NCBI GenBank assembly: GCA_003956705.1
Contig: QZCP01000116.1
Span: 1-64,000 of the forward strand
Length of the DNA: 64,000 bases
Origin: Brevipalpus yothersi
Taxonomy: Eukaryota; Arthropoda; Arachnida; Trombidiformes; Tenuipalpidae
Direction of reading: 5' to 3'
Part shown: positions 15,201 through 28,228 of the stretch, one piece after another
Position numbering within the stretch: position 1 is the first letter of the stretch
Layout: the number at the start of each line of letters is the position of its first letter
Notes under the pieces: model-generated
The model's input: the letters and a program-made list of their open reading frames with translations, nothing else
Database searches by the model: none
Told to the model about the DNA's origin: nothing
Made by a program: the position numbers and the translations under genes

Positions 15201-15685
15201 ATTTTTGCCTGCACAATTTGTGATCTCAATGGCAAACCAGAAATCTTTTGGTGGACAAAATGAAACACTGATGGAGCTCTTTTCGTTCGGCAACTTAATT
15301 CAATAAGATGCTTCGCTAATCAGAATCAATCGTTGACTGTTGTAGTGATCAAGAGGCATACCGATCGTGTTCACTCATTCTAGAGTACGAAGAGACCACA
15401 AAATGAGGCCAACGGATGGAGAGGATGAGAGAGAGAGAAGCTAATTTTCTTCCCAAATGCTGTGGTTGATGTTAATATCAAATAGCTTGATATCGACTAC
15501 AAGGAGTCAGCTCAACTGATCACACATGTGTATGCCCGGTGGACACAATCTAATTTAGATGACCACTAAGAATCAAGGTTAATGCACATAAGATTACTGA
15601 TGCTCAGATATTTTCATCTTTTCCTCCAACAACTGACTTTGATATGTGTATGTGAGAGCTGGATTTGAGGATGAAGAGTGGGTTA

Positions 15686-15733
<48 letters not shown>

Positions 15734-17537
15734 NNNNNNNNNNNNNNNNNNNNNNNNNNNNNNNNNNNNNNNNNNNNNNNNNNNNNNNNNNNNNNNNNNN
15801 NNNNNNNNNNNNNNNNNNNNNNNNNNNNNNNNNNNNNNNNNNNNNNNNNNNNNNNNNNNNNNNNNNNNNNNNNNNNNNNNNNNNNNNNNNNNNNNNNNNN
15901 NNNNNNNNNNNNNNNNNNNNNNNNNNNNNNNNNNNNNNNNNNNNNNNNNNNNNNNNNNNNNNNNNNNNNNNNNNNNNNNNNNNNNNNNNNNNNNNNNNNN
16001 NNNNNNNNNNNNNNNNNNNNNNNNNNNNNNNNNNNNNNNNNNNNNNNNNNNNNNNNNNNNNNNNNNNNNNNNNNNNNNNNNNNNNNNNNNNNNNNNNNNN
16101 NNNNNNNNNNNNNNNNNNNNNNNNNNNNNNNNNNNNNNNNNNNNNNNNNNNNNNNNNNNNNNNNNNNNNNNNNNNNNNNNNNNNNNNNNNNNNNNNNNNN
16201 NNNNNNNNNNNNNNNNNNNNNNNNNNNNNNNNNNNNNNNNNNNNNNNNNNNNNNNNNNNNNNNNNNNNNNCTACTAGGGAATACTCTTGAGGCAAAATAT
16301 TTTCTCAGGTTTTATGAGCTTTCTAACCTCTCTGGAAGAGTGAAAATCTCCGTTTTTCTTTCTAACCTACACACACATTTCGACAATATTTTCTTTTCTA
16401 GAGCGAGTATTGTTCAACGAGGGTGAAAAAAATCGAAAGATGAAATGAGATGAGAAATTTCAATTTTGAACAAAAAATATTGTATATTTCAGGAAGATTT
16501 CAGGAAGAAATCTATTCCATGGATTTCCATTCTCCACTATCTGGTTGTTCATGTGCCTCACTGTATGTGATCTATGATAGATCTGTGGGAAAATCGACTT
16601 GATGGAAAGGATAGTGCAGTGTGTGGATAGGATGATGAATGATTCAGGAAGCCTCAATGTGATGGGTTTGGAGAAAACCCCCTCAAGAAAAAAAAGCAAA
16701 GTTAATATATTCTCATGGGTATCACCCGTGAGAAAGATATATTCCTGAGTGTGTGTATATATGAGAGTTCATCTCCTTTCGACTTCAAGATTTAACCTCA
16801 CAGATCCTTTGTTTCTCAATCATTGGAGTAGTGAAATTCACCACTTTCGAGTGTCAAACTTGGGGCGAGAAAGATTAATTTCGGTTTGTATAGTGGAAAT
16901 CTGGGAAGATTGTTCTCCGTGATATCTTTGTTTCTATAGTGGAAACTTTGATCTCAATACAAATGTAGTAAGAACTATGAGACTTGGAATGAAAGTTTCA
17001 TTCAATTGAAGATGTTTTCTCTTTCTATTCTTTTCTTCCTCTTTCTAATCTTATCAACGATATAAATGTCCTAATAACATTCTATTTGGAAGGCTTTCCA
17101 TTATCATTAAGGAATATTTGGTATGTCACCGTGAGAGTTGAGAAAGGACAGCAAAGAAAAAGGAAAAATTCAACATATAATATGAAAAAATATCAAAGAA
17201 AAAATAGAAATAAATAGAAAATAGAAAAAATAAATCATATAGTGAATGAGAAAGTTTCCCAAGAATTCATATATACACTTATGGTCTAGAGCAATGACTA
17301 ATTTTTGGAGAGGGAAATTTTCATCTAGAATAATATGTGTGAGAAATATAGGGGTTTAGTTATCATGAATTGGATGATTTTCTCTCTATCTCCTCTTGTA
17401 TTCCCTCTATTTTCTCATTGAAACAATATATGGTACAAGAATTCTTCTAGCAATAACAATTGAGTGGAGGAAAAAGTAACGACACTCAACAGGGGAAATA
17501 TTTTCTCTCATTTTTTAGAGAGACAATCATTGTCCAT

Positions 17538-17578
<41 letters not shown>

Positions 17579-18094
17579 GATTCTTGCAACAATAAGCCAT
17601 TTGGTCAATAATGTAGACAGCGAATACAAGGATCAATGGTGAATGAGTAGGATGAAAATCCTCTTACAAACCCTGGGGACAAGAAGAAGATTCGAAATGG
17701 TTAAACGAACAGGATTTGGTGATAGAAGCGAAAAACTTGTGGTATTGTTTGTCAGATACAGGGAGAGAGAGAGAGATCAGTCACTTTATTCTTCTCCCTC
17801 TTGGTATGGTATTAGACAATTATAACACACTTTGTGCGTCCAATTATCCTGAACATTCGATCTCTCCAAAATAATCGGATCGAAATCGTCCATTTCAACA
17901 AGATGCATTCGACATTTATTTATCAGCCACTTGTATGTGTGTGTGTGTATGTTCCATGGCATATTCTCCCCATCTTCTTGCTATGGTTTGCTATGGTTTC
18001 GAGCACCGGATAGGGATTTTAGCTTCACCTCTAATTCTTCAACTACAAGATATATACCCAGGCGAACAACTATATTCTCATCATCCAGGAAAGA

Positions 18095-18139
<45 letters not shown>

Positions 18140-18417
18140 CTCTCTCTCTCTCTACTCTACTCACCAATATCAGGGCTCAACGAAGAATCAAGCCAGTGAG
18201 TAAGCCAGAGAGAGAGAGAGAAAGAGTATGAAAGGTCCTCATGTAGCAAGAATTAGGTTTCCCTTAAGAAGGAAACAGGTTGTCGAACATGGAATAGATC
18301 TTACTATCTGATGGGTTAGTGTCAAACACATTGGTCTTTGGGTTAACCATCGTCTTGACACTTTTCTTTTGGCTACATCCCTATCGTGATGAACAGATAT
18401 TAAGCATGTCAAGGATT

Positions 18418-18471
<54 letters not shown>

Positions 18472-21400
18472 ACTACATGGTGTTGAAAGAATTTCGAAAA
18501 CACACTTTCTCTTTCTCTCCCCCTTGCTTTCTCTCTCTCTCTCTCTCTCTCTATCTCTTGTACTGGAAAACATTTTCCATCGGTTCGTTGAAGTTGAATC
18601 ACTTCACTACTATCAACTACTGGTCATTATTGATTCATGATACTGACTCAAATTTATCGTCAAGAGAGAGGGAAAATAAGTATGATAGCAAAATGTTTCA
18701 AGTGTTTCAGTGAGCTATATATTGGACTGTATACCCTTATAATGTGTACAATAGGCATGAAAAAGAGTAGTTGAAGAGTAATTCTCTAAATAACTGATCC
18801 TGTCTAATGGGTCCATGAATAGCTTGAAGGAAGATGTCCATTTTCCTTAGTTTCACTCATCTCCTGGTTCACTTAATATTAGATTAGGTATGCTGAAATG
18901 TGAGGGAGAAATTTTCTCCCTCCTAGACTTAAGTAGATGATTTCCATCATGATTTGAAGAAGTTTCTCACGTCTGACTGAATTCCAAAGCCTACTGAAAC
19001 TTGATGATGTCTGGTGAAAATTTTCTATAGAATATTTAGCATTCTACTGATATGATGAGGCAATCAGAATAGATTCTTCCAAGTTACTACATGGTTTTTC
19101 ATCTCGTTCTCTTTATCTTTGTGAGTGCATAGAGAATACATATACATATACACACATAAGGGTATACATTCGTTTATCATTCTTTTTACCATCTTTTTCT
19201 TATGTCTAGCCATTTATTCGTCTCACAAGGCGTATAATATTCCGCTTGAAAATAGTTAAGAATACGTAACATGAATATCCATGTCTATATGTATTCATAC
19301 TAGTTGCTTCATACTGCATTTCGATGGTTTGCAATTCTTGTCACTCCATTAACAATAACAATTCTTGTAGGTCATATAGTTTGGATGTTTTTTTCTTTCT
19401 CTCAGGAGATCAAATTTACTTCAAAGGTGATATGAGTCTCGTTGAGCTTGAAGCTATTTATCCATAACATCTATGATTTCACCGTGGCCACACATTTCGA
19501 ATTCGTTTCTGTATTGTCTTATGGAAGGGAATATGAACTGAGAATAGAATGAGCAGTAAGCAGCAGGAAAAAAATCGGAATCATTTCATACTCACCCCAA
19601 GATGGACTGCACTCAAACAATACTATAGTTCCAAAGAATGCATTAAGATAGACATTGGATTCTCATGGTCAAAGGTCCACTCTCTGTGATACATTCATGA
19701 GTGACATGAAAGAAAGATCTTTCATCTTATTCTTCTTCTATCCTCAAAAAGAAGACATTATTCCCTCGTTTTTGATAGGTTCTTCTTTTCTCTCCTTCTC
19801 TCAATCTTAACCCACCAAGGAATACTGGATATATATACGAATTCTTCATCTATCTATCTATATACTTTTCCCCCTTCTGAAATATGGGCCATTCAATCTC
19901 ATAAAAATTTTTCATGTGCAATTCATGTTCCAGGTCAGCGTTTACGTGACTGCTGCTTACGAGTCAGTAATACTTTATGCACTCGCTGTCAGTGAGGCTC
20001 TGGAAGAAAAACTTCCGATATCTGATGGAGCGAAGATAACTCGAAAAATGTGGAATCGAACATTCGAAGGTATATTCTGTATATAGCATGATTATTGGAA
20101 TTTTTCTTTTCCCATCAATATCTGCCTTCTCCCCCCATCTGGATGTAAATTAATAATCATACTGACAATCAATTACATGGGTCTTGAAATTTATCAGGTA
20201 TCAATGGGGATGTTTCAATTGATGCCAATGGTGATCGATTGGTTGATTATACCATGTTGGACATGAATCCAGACACTGGTGACTATGAAGTTGTGTTAAC
20301 ATACTTGTCAGCCAATGCAAGCATTCGAATTGAAGCAAATAAAACAATCCATTGGGCTGGTGGACGGTTGAATCCTCCTCCAGATACACCAGAGTGTGGT
20401 TTCGATGGATCTTTGTGTGCTGATGAAAGTAATGAAGAAAATTTTTTCTCAAAATTTTGACTTTTCTTTTGACCATGAAGAAGAAGATCAGTTGATTTAT
20501 GGATACACTTTTATTTTTATTTCTTCTAGAGCTTCAAACTTTAATAATCATTGTGATAGTTTTAGTATGCCTTTTGGTAGCTTTCGCTGTGATATCTTTT
20601 ATAGTTTATCGGTGAGTAATTTGAATCAGTTGACTTTATATATTCTCAGCAAGAGAATAAAAAAAAGAAAGATGAATTCTCTTCTCTCAAATCCACTTTT
20701 CTAATCAAGACGTTATAAATTGGAAGCTGAACTGGCTTCGATGAGCTGGAGAATAAAATGGGAAGATATCATAACAAATGAGAATCGGGAAACTGAAAGA
20801 TCGGATGCTGTGGATAGTAGTACAGTAAGTTAATGGTTATGATGGAGAACTTCATGGGTAAAATATTTCATTTCTATTTTCTTCTCTCTCTTTCTCTCTC
20901 TTTCCATCCCATAGGTTTCATCGTTCTCAGTACTTCATCAAAATTCTTCATCTTCCTCATCCGAAATGGGTCCAACAAATGACGGTATTCGTCTTAATTC
21001 CGGTAGATGTGGTTATTATAAGGTAGTATCTTTCTCTTTCTTCCTTTCTTTATTGTTATTTCGATCAATCAGATGTGTTAATCACATCTCTACATTTGCT
21101 TATCACTCTCAAATTGGAGTGTTCTTCCCTGGCCAGTGTTTTTATGAAGAAAGAGGATTCAATTGAAAACTTGTGCTTTCAATAGTCATTCTGATATAAA
21201 TGCTTCTAGAAGATTGATTGAATCACTTTAAGATGCTCTTCTTCATTTTTCTTGCTGTAAACACTCATTTTTCACCTTTCCCATTTCTTTATTTCTCCTT
21301 CTTTGATTTTCTCACTTTTTAGGGCTCCAGGGTTGCCATCAAGCCTTTAAATAAAGCTAAAATCGAAGTGAATCGAAGCTTAATGTTGGAAATGAAGAGG

Positions 21401-24400
21401 GTAAGAAAGATCTTGATCAAGCTCTCAGTAGTACTATTCTCCAAGCAATTCACCCTGGAGAAAGAATTCTGTTCTAATAATGTCGATCAACTTTTACTGA
21501 TACAAATTTTGGGGTTTTTGCCCTTCCCACCCATTCCAGATGAAAGACCTCCAACATGACCACTTAGCGCGATTCATAGGTGCTTGTGTTGATCCACCAA
21601 GAATATGTCTGATCACAGAATATTGTCCAAAGGGAAGCCTAAAAGATATTCTCGAAAATGATACAATCAAATTAGATTGGATGTTCCGTTACTCCTTAAT
21701 GCACGATATAGTGAAGGTAAGTCAATACGATGAGTGGGAAAATTCTCTCTCTCTCTTCCTAACACTTAGCCGAAACCATCATAAGGTACTTTAATCACTA
21801 ACTCGTAAGTAAAAACACTGATAGCCTCGAGTGTTAGGGTCCAGATATTTCTCTCTCTATCTCAAATCAAGGAATATCTATCGCTCTCTTCGCCCTGAAG
21901 AAGGAACAAATGTGAAGGCAAAGTGTGAAAAAAGATTTCTCTCATGGCTATGTCATCCTAATATCCTGTCTTCTAACCTAAAACATATCGATAGAATAAG
22001 TTGATTCCAAGAAAGTGTTCAGAGAATTGTGTTTACTCAAGACTGATCGACTCTGATGACTTTCTGATTGTTTACTAACTTAAGGAAAAGCAATGACTCA
22101 TTCGATATTTGGCTGTGAAAATTTTTCCTCTTCTAATGTATATATATGAGAGGAAAGAAGGAGTTCCCACAGTATTGTGAGAGGGGCTTCATGGATTCCA
22201 GATAAATCTTGCAATTCAAGTGGAATGAAGAGAATTCGTGAAAAAAAGGCGATAGATAGAAGGATTCACATTTTGATTTGATTCTTCGAATTTTTACTTC
22301 TTTTTGAGTGAGATCAGAGCGGAACCTTCAAAAGCAATTTGACTATTCTGAACACATTTTTTCATTCCCTTTGACACCATTCTCAAATGCTTTCCCTAAG
22401 TAAAGTATGAAATGTTGAGAGAAGAAAAAAGCGAAGAATTTCTTGCAACTTTCTCTCTCTCTCTCTTTCTTAGGCGTAAGCTAAAAATCTTATAGTAAAG
22501 ATACTCAGCTGATGTTTGCATAATATTATTCAAAACTTGTCAAACTATTGAGCTTCAAGGGTTACATATGCAAGCGGAAAAAAGAGTGAAACACTAAAGA
22601 ATAAATGTGAGTGATGCTCAGTTGAAGAAGAGGAAAAAAGAGAAGATGTAGAAGAAGCTCCACTAAGTTAGGTATACTAATCTTATGGGGTTTGAAAAAA
22701 GAATTTTTTTCTCCTTGTACAAATGTAAATACATATTCATACATTCATTCATTTTTTTGTATTCCCTTGAATTTAGCATATTTTCATACTACTATGGGAG
22801 GAATAGAGGTACTAATTTGTATTGAATAGGAATACTGGGAGAAAAAATTCTCCTCGATATTTGCTATTGGAAGATGAGAAAGGGAAGAAGAGGTAGAAAA
22901 AGGGGTGATAAAAGCTTAATAGCTATAGAATCAGCAAAACTTATTCAATTCTAAAGTCATTTCAAAACGATAATTTGATCCACCGAAATCACTTAATCCA
23001 CCAGTATTTGATGGTGGAAGAAGAAGAAAAAGATGAGAGGAGGAAAAAAAGGAACAGTAATCTCATCTTGACATTATATATTTTTTTCCAGGGAATGGCA
23101 TATCTTCATTCGAGTGAGGTACGAAGTCATGGAAATCTTAAGTCTACCAATTGTGTGGTTGATAGTCGATTTGTTTTAAAAATCACCGATTATGGATGCC
23201 ATCAGCTTCAAGTACCTGATGATAATGTGATACAAGATTGGGAATATTATTGGAAAAGTGAGTATAACAACATGTAGTTAAGAGATTCTCTTCCTTAAAT
23301 CCAAATTATTTGATAATTTTTGCTCAATTTATTCTGTACAGGAAAATTATGGACAGCACCTGAGCTTTTGCGTCAATCCAATCCACCACTAGAAGGTACC
23401 CAAAAGGGTGATATGTACTCATTTGGTATCATAATTCATGAAATAATCTATCGAAAGGGACCATTTTATCTAGGCCCTAATATTCATCTCAACAGTGCCG
23501 GTTGGTATCCAATTGAATCAATTATCTCACAGCATGACTTTAATGAATGCATTCTATGAAATATATATCCCACAAAGATAGAGAAAGTAAGACTTGTGCA
23601 GCAATTCTTTTGAGGGAATAGCTTGAACAGTTGGTTATCTCATCATTTATGAATGGAAATCCAATGAAAGAAGAAAGAAGTTTCTCTCTCTCTCTCTCTC
23701 TCTTTATCTATTCCCAAATTCTTCTTCATGTAATACAGATTTCGAGATCAATTCCCTTCTTTTTTTGACTCCCTACCACAGAGATTATGGATGAAGTCCG
23801 TGCTAATCGAAAAGCACCTTTTAGACCAGTAATTTTTTTCGAAGGAGTTGATGTTGACGATGAAGTGATACAATTGATGCAAAGATGTTGGGCTGAAGAT
23901 CCATTTGATCGGCCTGATTTTCAATCTCTTAAGCGAATAATACAAACGCTCAACAAGTAAGTGAGATTTAGGCAATTCATTCAATGATGGGAAGCCATTT
24001 CATCATCACCTCTGTTTGCGCTTCATAAATCTAAATACCTTGGAAAAGCAAATTAATTGTTTTCCTTTCTCTTCCACACATAAACCTTCAACCTTCACAT
24101 CCGGTCATTAAAATGAAGAGGTGAAAGTGATAATATTTTAGATAATCTATTATCACGTATGGAACGTTATGCGAATGATTTGGAAGCTCTAGTTGAAGAG
24201 AGAACTGCCGATTATTTGGAAGAGAAAAGAAAAGCTGAAGATCTTTTGTATCAACTTTTACCAAAGTAAGTGATGAATGATGATCGCCGGTCATCACCAT
24301 CATCTTGGATCAGATTCTTTTTTTTCCTCTTCCTCTCTCTTCCTCTTTCTTTCCCCTCTCTATCTTCTTCCGCTTGTTCAAACTTATTTTCTTCCACTTT

Positions 24401-26524
24401 ATTGTGTGTATGTCGTTGAATTACACATCAAAATAATGTCCTGTTCTGTGTGTGCGTTACATTAGAACGGACAAGAATGGCCCTACAAGAGAAAGAGAAA
24501 GAGAGAGAGAGAGACTATTGATAATAAGAAAGTGTGTGAGTTTGTGTATCATAGAGATGAGATATCATCTCTTGCATACAGGGTCAACATGGTCAAACTG
24601 TAGGTTTGTGGAATCTTTTCAATGGAATAGATGAATGTTGGGAGGAGAAGAGAGGAATCGTACGGAAAGAGAGAGAGAGAGAGAGAGAGAAAGAAAATAA
24701 GAGTAAAAGAAGACAAAAATCTGATGAAGAATGAATAGAAGACGGAATAAAGTTGAATACTAGTTGGAGTACAGGACAACACATACACATACACATACAC
24801 ACATATTATCACACAAATCTTTGGTTCCTATTATCAGCATCTTTTATGTTCACTGTGGAGAAAAAAAATAATACAATCATTAATGACGAAGTGAAGGAGA
24901 AAAATAATCTAATCCGTTATGTGTTCTCTTTTTCTCTCTTCCTCTATTCCTCTTTTATCATCTCTCTTTTATCATTGAATCCAAAGGCCTGTGGCTAGCC
25001 AGTTGATCAGAGGAGAAGCTGTAACGGCTGAAGCATACGAAAGCGTTACAATATATTTTAGTGACATTGTTGGCTTCACTTCTCTATCTGCTCAAAGTAC
25101 TCCTATGGAAGTGGTTACTCTACTTAACGATCTTTATACTCATTTTGACTCTATACTTGAAAATTTTGACGTATATAAGGTGAGTGTGGTTAGCTATTCA
25201 AAATCAATTAAATTTTTCTCCTCAGTATGCAAAATGAGTGAGATGGAAAGAGAGGAAGAGAGAGAGAGAGAGAGAGACAAAATTGGGCCATCTTTCCATT
25301 CCACTGGATCCGATGATGATTATGGTGGACTGAAGGTTTCAATTTATTCCATCGAATGATATCAAATTAAAATATTCCCATGGAATAGGAAGAAACAAGA
25401 CCTGTTGTTTCAATTTACATGAGTGCACAGCCTGGAGCTAATAAAAGAATGAAAAGGTTACAAACTGTAGGAGGATCAAAAAGATAGATAGAAATGTGCA
25501 TGAAAAATCTGGTATAAATTCAATTTATCACATGAAAGAAAAGCAATTAATAGTTTGTCGACTGGAAAAAAAGGTGTACACCAGTTTGATTTGAGGCTGT
25601 ATTCATCAACATCAATTACAAATGTAACAAATTGTTAAGAGAAATGATTTGATCTTCTTTTGATTACTTTGGTGATCATAATAGACCAATACTGGTTCGA
25701 AACGATCGGAAAAGATAAACATATTTTGGTTTATCTTTCGCGAAGAGAGAATTCAAGTGATTGCCATTCATCAAATAGTGGCATCAATATTTGGGAGAAT
25801 GTATCGCTGAACTGATGTCATGATCCCTGTTTGAGAACTACTGTTAATCTGACTGATGCTCACTTCCAACAGGTTGAAACTATCGGTGATGCTTACATGG
25901 TGGTGTCTGGACTACCAACTCGTAATGGTATTTTACATAGTCGAGAGATCGCAAGAATGTCACTTGCCTTATTGAATGCAGTGATCTCTTTTAAAATAAG
26001 ACATAGGCCAGCAGAACAATTAAAACTTAGAATTGGAATTCATTCCGGCTCATGTGTTGCTGGTGTTGTAGGACTCAAAATGCCTCGATACTGTTTATTC
26101 GGAGATACCGTGAATACAGCATCAAGAATGGAATCAACTGGACTACGTAAGTACAATTACTCTGAATTTCATGACTATTTTTCGGTCGATATGGATGGGA
26201 GATGCAGTTTCTAACCGATATATCATTGATTATCTGACAATTTCTCATTACAGCTCTAAGAATCCATGTGAGCCCCTCCACGAGAGAACTCCTATTGAAA
26301 ATTGGTAATTTCAAGCTAGACCTACGAGGGGAAGTCGAAATGAAGGTGAGTTGGGAAACGAGAATTCCAATATTATCAACGAAATGTATTAAATGCTCAA
26401 TCGTTTCATCTTGCAGGGTAAAGGAAAAATGGTAACCTACTGGCTACTCGGCGAATCAGATATCAATGGAAAAACCCTTAGACTTGCACCACAGCTTCCA
26501 GATGTTAAAGAAACAAATTTATGA
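12203..26524 (+). CDS. Receptor guanylate cyclase (natriuretic peptide receptor type), 5' incomplete
   Basis: Single-pass membrane receptor that converts GTP to cGMP. Seventeen exons join in phase: 12203-12317, 14019-14211, 19934-20069, 20198-20428, 20530-20611, 20710-20824, 20915-21022, 21323-21400, 21540-21716, 23092-23257, 23342-23500, 23782-23956, 24119-24265, 24987-25179, 25873-26146, 26254-26345, 26417-26524. They give 849 residues. The first four exons are the membrane-proximal ligand-binding domain (VIPMCAS, WNRTFEG, VSIDANGDR) and resemble NPR-C/NPR-A. Exon 5 is the membrane span (LIIIVIVLVCLLVAFAVI). The kinase-homology domain follows; it has HGNLKS where active kinases have HRD, so it is a pseudokinase, as usual in this family. 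Next come the dimerisation coiled coil (DNLLSRMER, EERTADYLEEKRKAE) and the cyclase domain. The cyclase keeps both metal Asp (FSDIVGFT, NFDVYK) and the guanine-selecting Glu and Cys (VETIGDAY, RYCLFGDTVN). The first seen exon starts in phase 1, so an upstream exon must end in a single G. The signal peptide and about 200-250 residues are missing. The acceptor at 24119 is weak but gives the conserved NILDNLLSR junction. Confidence 0.93.
12318..14018. other. Guanylate cyclase intron, pyrimidine-rich
   Basis: This intron is strongly T/C-rich on the plus strand, especially 12320-13220, with a CA tract near 12487-12505. The base bias removes stop codons and creates open frames of 163 and 200 codons, but these have no protein-like composition. 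No gene is seen. Confidence 0.8.
15689..15733. repeat. (GA)n microsatellite running into assembly gap
   Basis: The GA tract of about 45 nt ends directly at the N run, so the repeat probably caused the assembly break. Confidence 0.95.
15734..16270. other. Assembly gap (537 N)
   Basis: A run of N. Open frames reported across it (the RERERE/SLSLSL type) are artefacts of the gap and the GA tract. Confidence 1.
17541..17572. repeat. (CT)n microsatellite
   Basis: Pure CT tract inside the large guanylate cyclase intron, followed by a short interrupted CT tail. Confidence 0.9.
18099..18154. repeat. (CT)n microsatellite, interrupted
   Basis: CT tract with a few TTT and TCTTC interruptions. About 55 bp further on there is a short GA tract (18208-18226) that could pair with it. 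Confidence 0.9.
18420..18469. repeat. (CT)n microsatellite
   Basis: Pure CT tract of about 50 nt, followed by a shorter CT tract at 18532-18551. Confidence 0.95.
21717..23091. other. Guanylate cyclase intron (1.4 kb)
   Basis: It lies between the exons ending MHDIVK and starting GMAYLHS, which join exactly as in NPR-type cyclases. It holds a CT tract near 22449-22470. No gene is seen. Confidence 0.85.
24266..24986. other. Guanylate cyclase intron (0.7 kb)
   Basis: It separates the coiled coil from the cyclase domain. It contains GA tracts (24497-24514, 24669-24690) and an ACAC-rich stretch near 24781-24803. No gene is seen. Confidence 0.85.
25180..25872. other. Guanylate cyclase intron (0.7 kb)
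   Basis: It interrupts the cyclase domain between DVYK and VETIGDAY. It has a short GA tract at 25253-25276 and no other recognised content. Confidence 0.85.
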
Positions 26525-26724
26525 CACTAACTGTGGTAATGGAGCTTGATATGTAACCATGTATTTTTTTCGAAAATTTTACAATTTTAATTCATTAAAA
26601 ATCGTAAAACATTAACTTTGGCTGAATCATTGGCTTTAAGAGTTCCATATGAGGAAAGATCTATCAGAGAAGGGTGCCGAAATGTACTGAATTCCATCCA
26701 TGAAGATCAAACAGAATCGAATGC
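26525..26724. terminator. Shared 3' region of convergent guanylate cyclase and dUTPase genes
   Basis: Only 200 bp separate the two stop codons. ATTAAA occurs on the plus strand near 26594 and its complement TTTAAT near 26585, so poly(A) signals for both directions nearly overlap. The transcript ends are inferred, not seen. Confidence 0.45.
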
Positions 26725-27440
26725 TTATTTACCAGTAGAGCCAAATCCACCTCCTCCTCGGACTGTCTCATCCTGTAGCATCAGTACAAAAGACAATAGA
26801 GCAAAATTAGAAAGAGATAAAATACATGATTGTGAGAGATCTTACCAGAGATTCCATTTCCTTTAGAACAGGATACTCAATTCTCTCACAGATGAGTTGA
26901 GCAATCCTGTCTCCATGATTAACTTGGAAGTCTTTGTCACCAAAGTTGAAAAGGATGACACCAAGATTACCTCGATAATCGGCATCAATGACCCCAGCTG
27001 AAATTATACACAGATTGAAAATGATTCCCCAAACTTGCAAGTAAATGCTTATGAGCAAGGTTAACTCACCACCAACATCAATGAAATGCTTATGAGCCAA
27101 ACCAGATCTTGGGGCCACACGACCATAACAATTAGGTGGCACAGCAATCTGGAGATCGGTAGGTATTAAGGCTTTACCTTTGCTGGGAACGACATAGTCA
27201 CCAGCACTAGGGAAATCCAAAAAACATCATAATTAATCCTCAATCACACCATCAACACAACCCTTACCTATACAAATCGAAGCCAGCAGACTGTTCACTA
27301 GCCCTCGTAGGCTCAATGGCATTTGGACTCAATTTACAGAATTGAAGAACAGCCGGTGAACCATGGAAAGGTGATCCCAAAAGTGATAGTAGTTTACGGA
27401 AAAAATTCATAATACTTTCAGGCAGATAATTGTCAAACAT
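26725..27440 (-). CDS. dut: dUTP diphosphatase (dUTPase)
   Basis: Homotrimeric nuclear or mitochondrial enzyme that hydrolyses dUTP to dUMP and pyrophosphate, keeping uracil out of DNA and supplying dUMP for thymidylate synthesis. Four exons on the minus strand, 27440-27268, 27206-27070, 26997-26846 and 26772-26725, join in phase to 169 residues. All five family motifs are present in order: SAGFDLYSA, PRSGLAHKH, GVIDADYRG, GDRIAQLIC, and the C-terminal RGGGGFGSTG on the tiny last exon. A plus-strand open frame at 26618-26866 overlaps the last two exons and is a shadow. The ATG at 27440 is chosen because it is the upstream-most in the open first exon; the next Met is at residue 11. The gene is divergent from SAM synthetase and convergent with the cyclase gene. 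Confidence 0.95.
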
Positions 27441-28228
27441 TGTACATCAATTCAATCAATTCACTAATTTAACTCAAATCCAAGTTGAATAGACACTGAC
27501 AACACACTGATGCTAGACAAACACACTCTTGGTGACCTTTGATCAGCTCAAGTTTAACTGAATATTGAAGAGAATTCCCTAAGTAAATAAACTCTTCCAC
27601 AAAGACACCAAATACAATTAACGTTCTTAAATTCCTAAAATATTTGTGTTTTTTGTGTGATTAAAAGGCGCCAAAAATTTTGTCGATTATGAACTGTGTT
27701 TACTTTTCAGCCAATCAGCATGCTTACGCTAGAATGCGCTACAATCGGCGCAATTCCACTCACCAGCAGTAGTGTCATCTAGTGGCATGAAATTGAGTGA
27801 GCATTTTCACTTTTTGCGAAAAATTTTTCACACATCAAAGTTTCTGAAAAATTATTGGCGAAAAAAACCCAAAAAAATTGTTATCAAAAAGATGTGAATG
27901 AAAAATTTTTTCCCTTTTTCGAAGTGTCCAAGTAAAGAGTGTCGAAAAAAATAAAAAAAAAGATTTCCCAATTAATTGAGGTTACGAGAGGCCTCCAAAA
28001 CTTTTTGCCCGAAGGAAAAAACGGTAAATTAAAGTTGGCGCTTGTATATAATACATATGCATGTAAAGTGTCAAGGAAAGTGAGTTCGCTGATCTGTTGC
28101 CTACCTCGTGAGACTCTCTCTTCTCTCTCTCTTGATGTGTGTTTAAATCATTTAACTTCATTTGACTGATCATTTTTGTTCACATTTCATTACTATACAG
28201 TTACTTGTTACAGTTATATTACAGCTAA
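27441..28228. promoter_or_regulatory. Divergent promoter region of dUTPase and SAM synthetase
   Basis: 788 bp between two start codons that point apart. It holds an E2F-like site on the minus strand (TTTTGGCGCC, 27667-27676) plus weaker GGCGAAA and TTGGCGC-like sequences near 27855 and 28035. dUTPase is a classic S-phase E2F target in animals, so control through these sites is plausible but inferred. Confidence 0.5.

Larger units (their letters stand above)
14212..19933. other. Large guanylate cyclase intron with microsatellites and gap
   Basis: A 5.7-kb intron between the exons ending GPGE and starting VSVYVTAAYES. It contains the assembly gap and a dense run of CT/GA tracts between 17.5 and 18.6 kb. 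I see no exon in it. Because of the gap its true length is uncertain. Confidence 0.8.

Noticed and set aside
15646..16426. Open frames of 214-253 codons on both strands
   Set aside because: They are made of a GA tract and the N gap.
26618..26866. Plus-strand frame that looks like an alternative guanylate cyclase C-terminus
   Set aside because: It overlaps the two last dUTPase exons, whose RGGGGFGSTG motif is read on the minus strand; the cyclase already ends at 26524.
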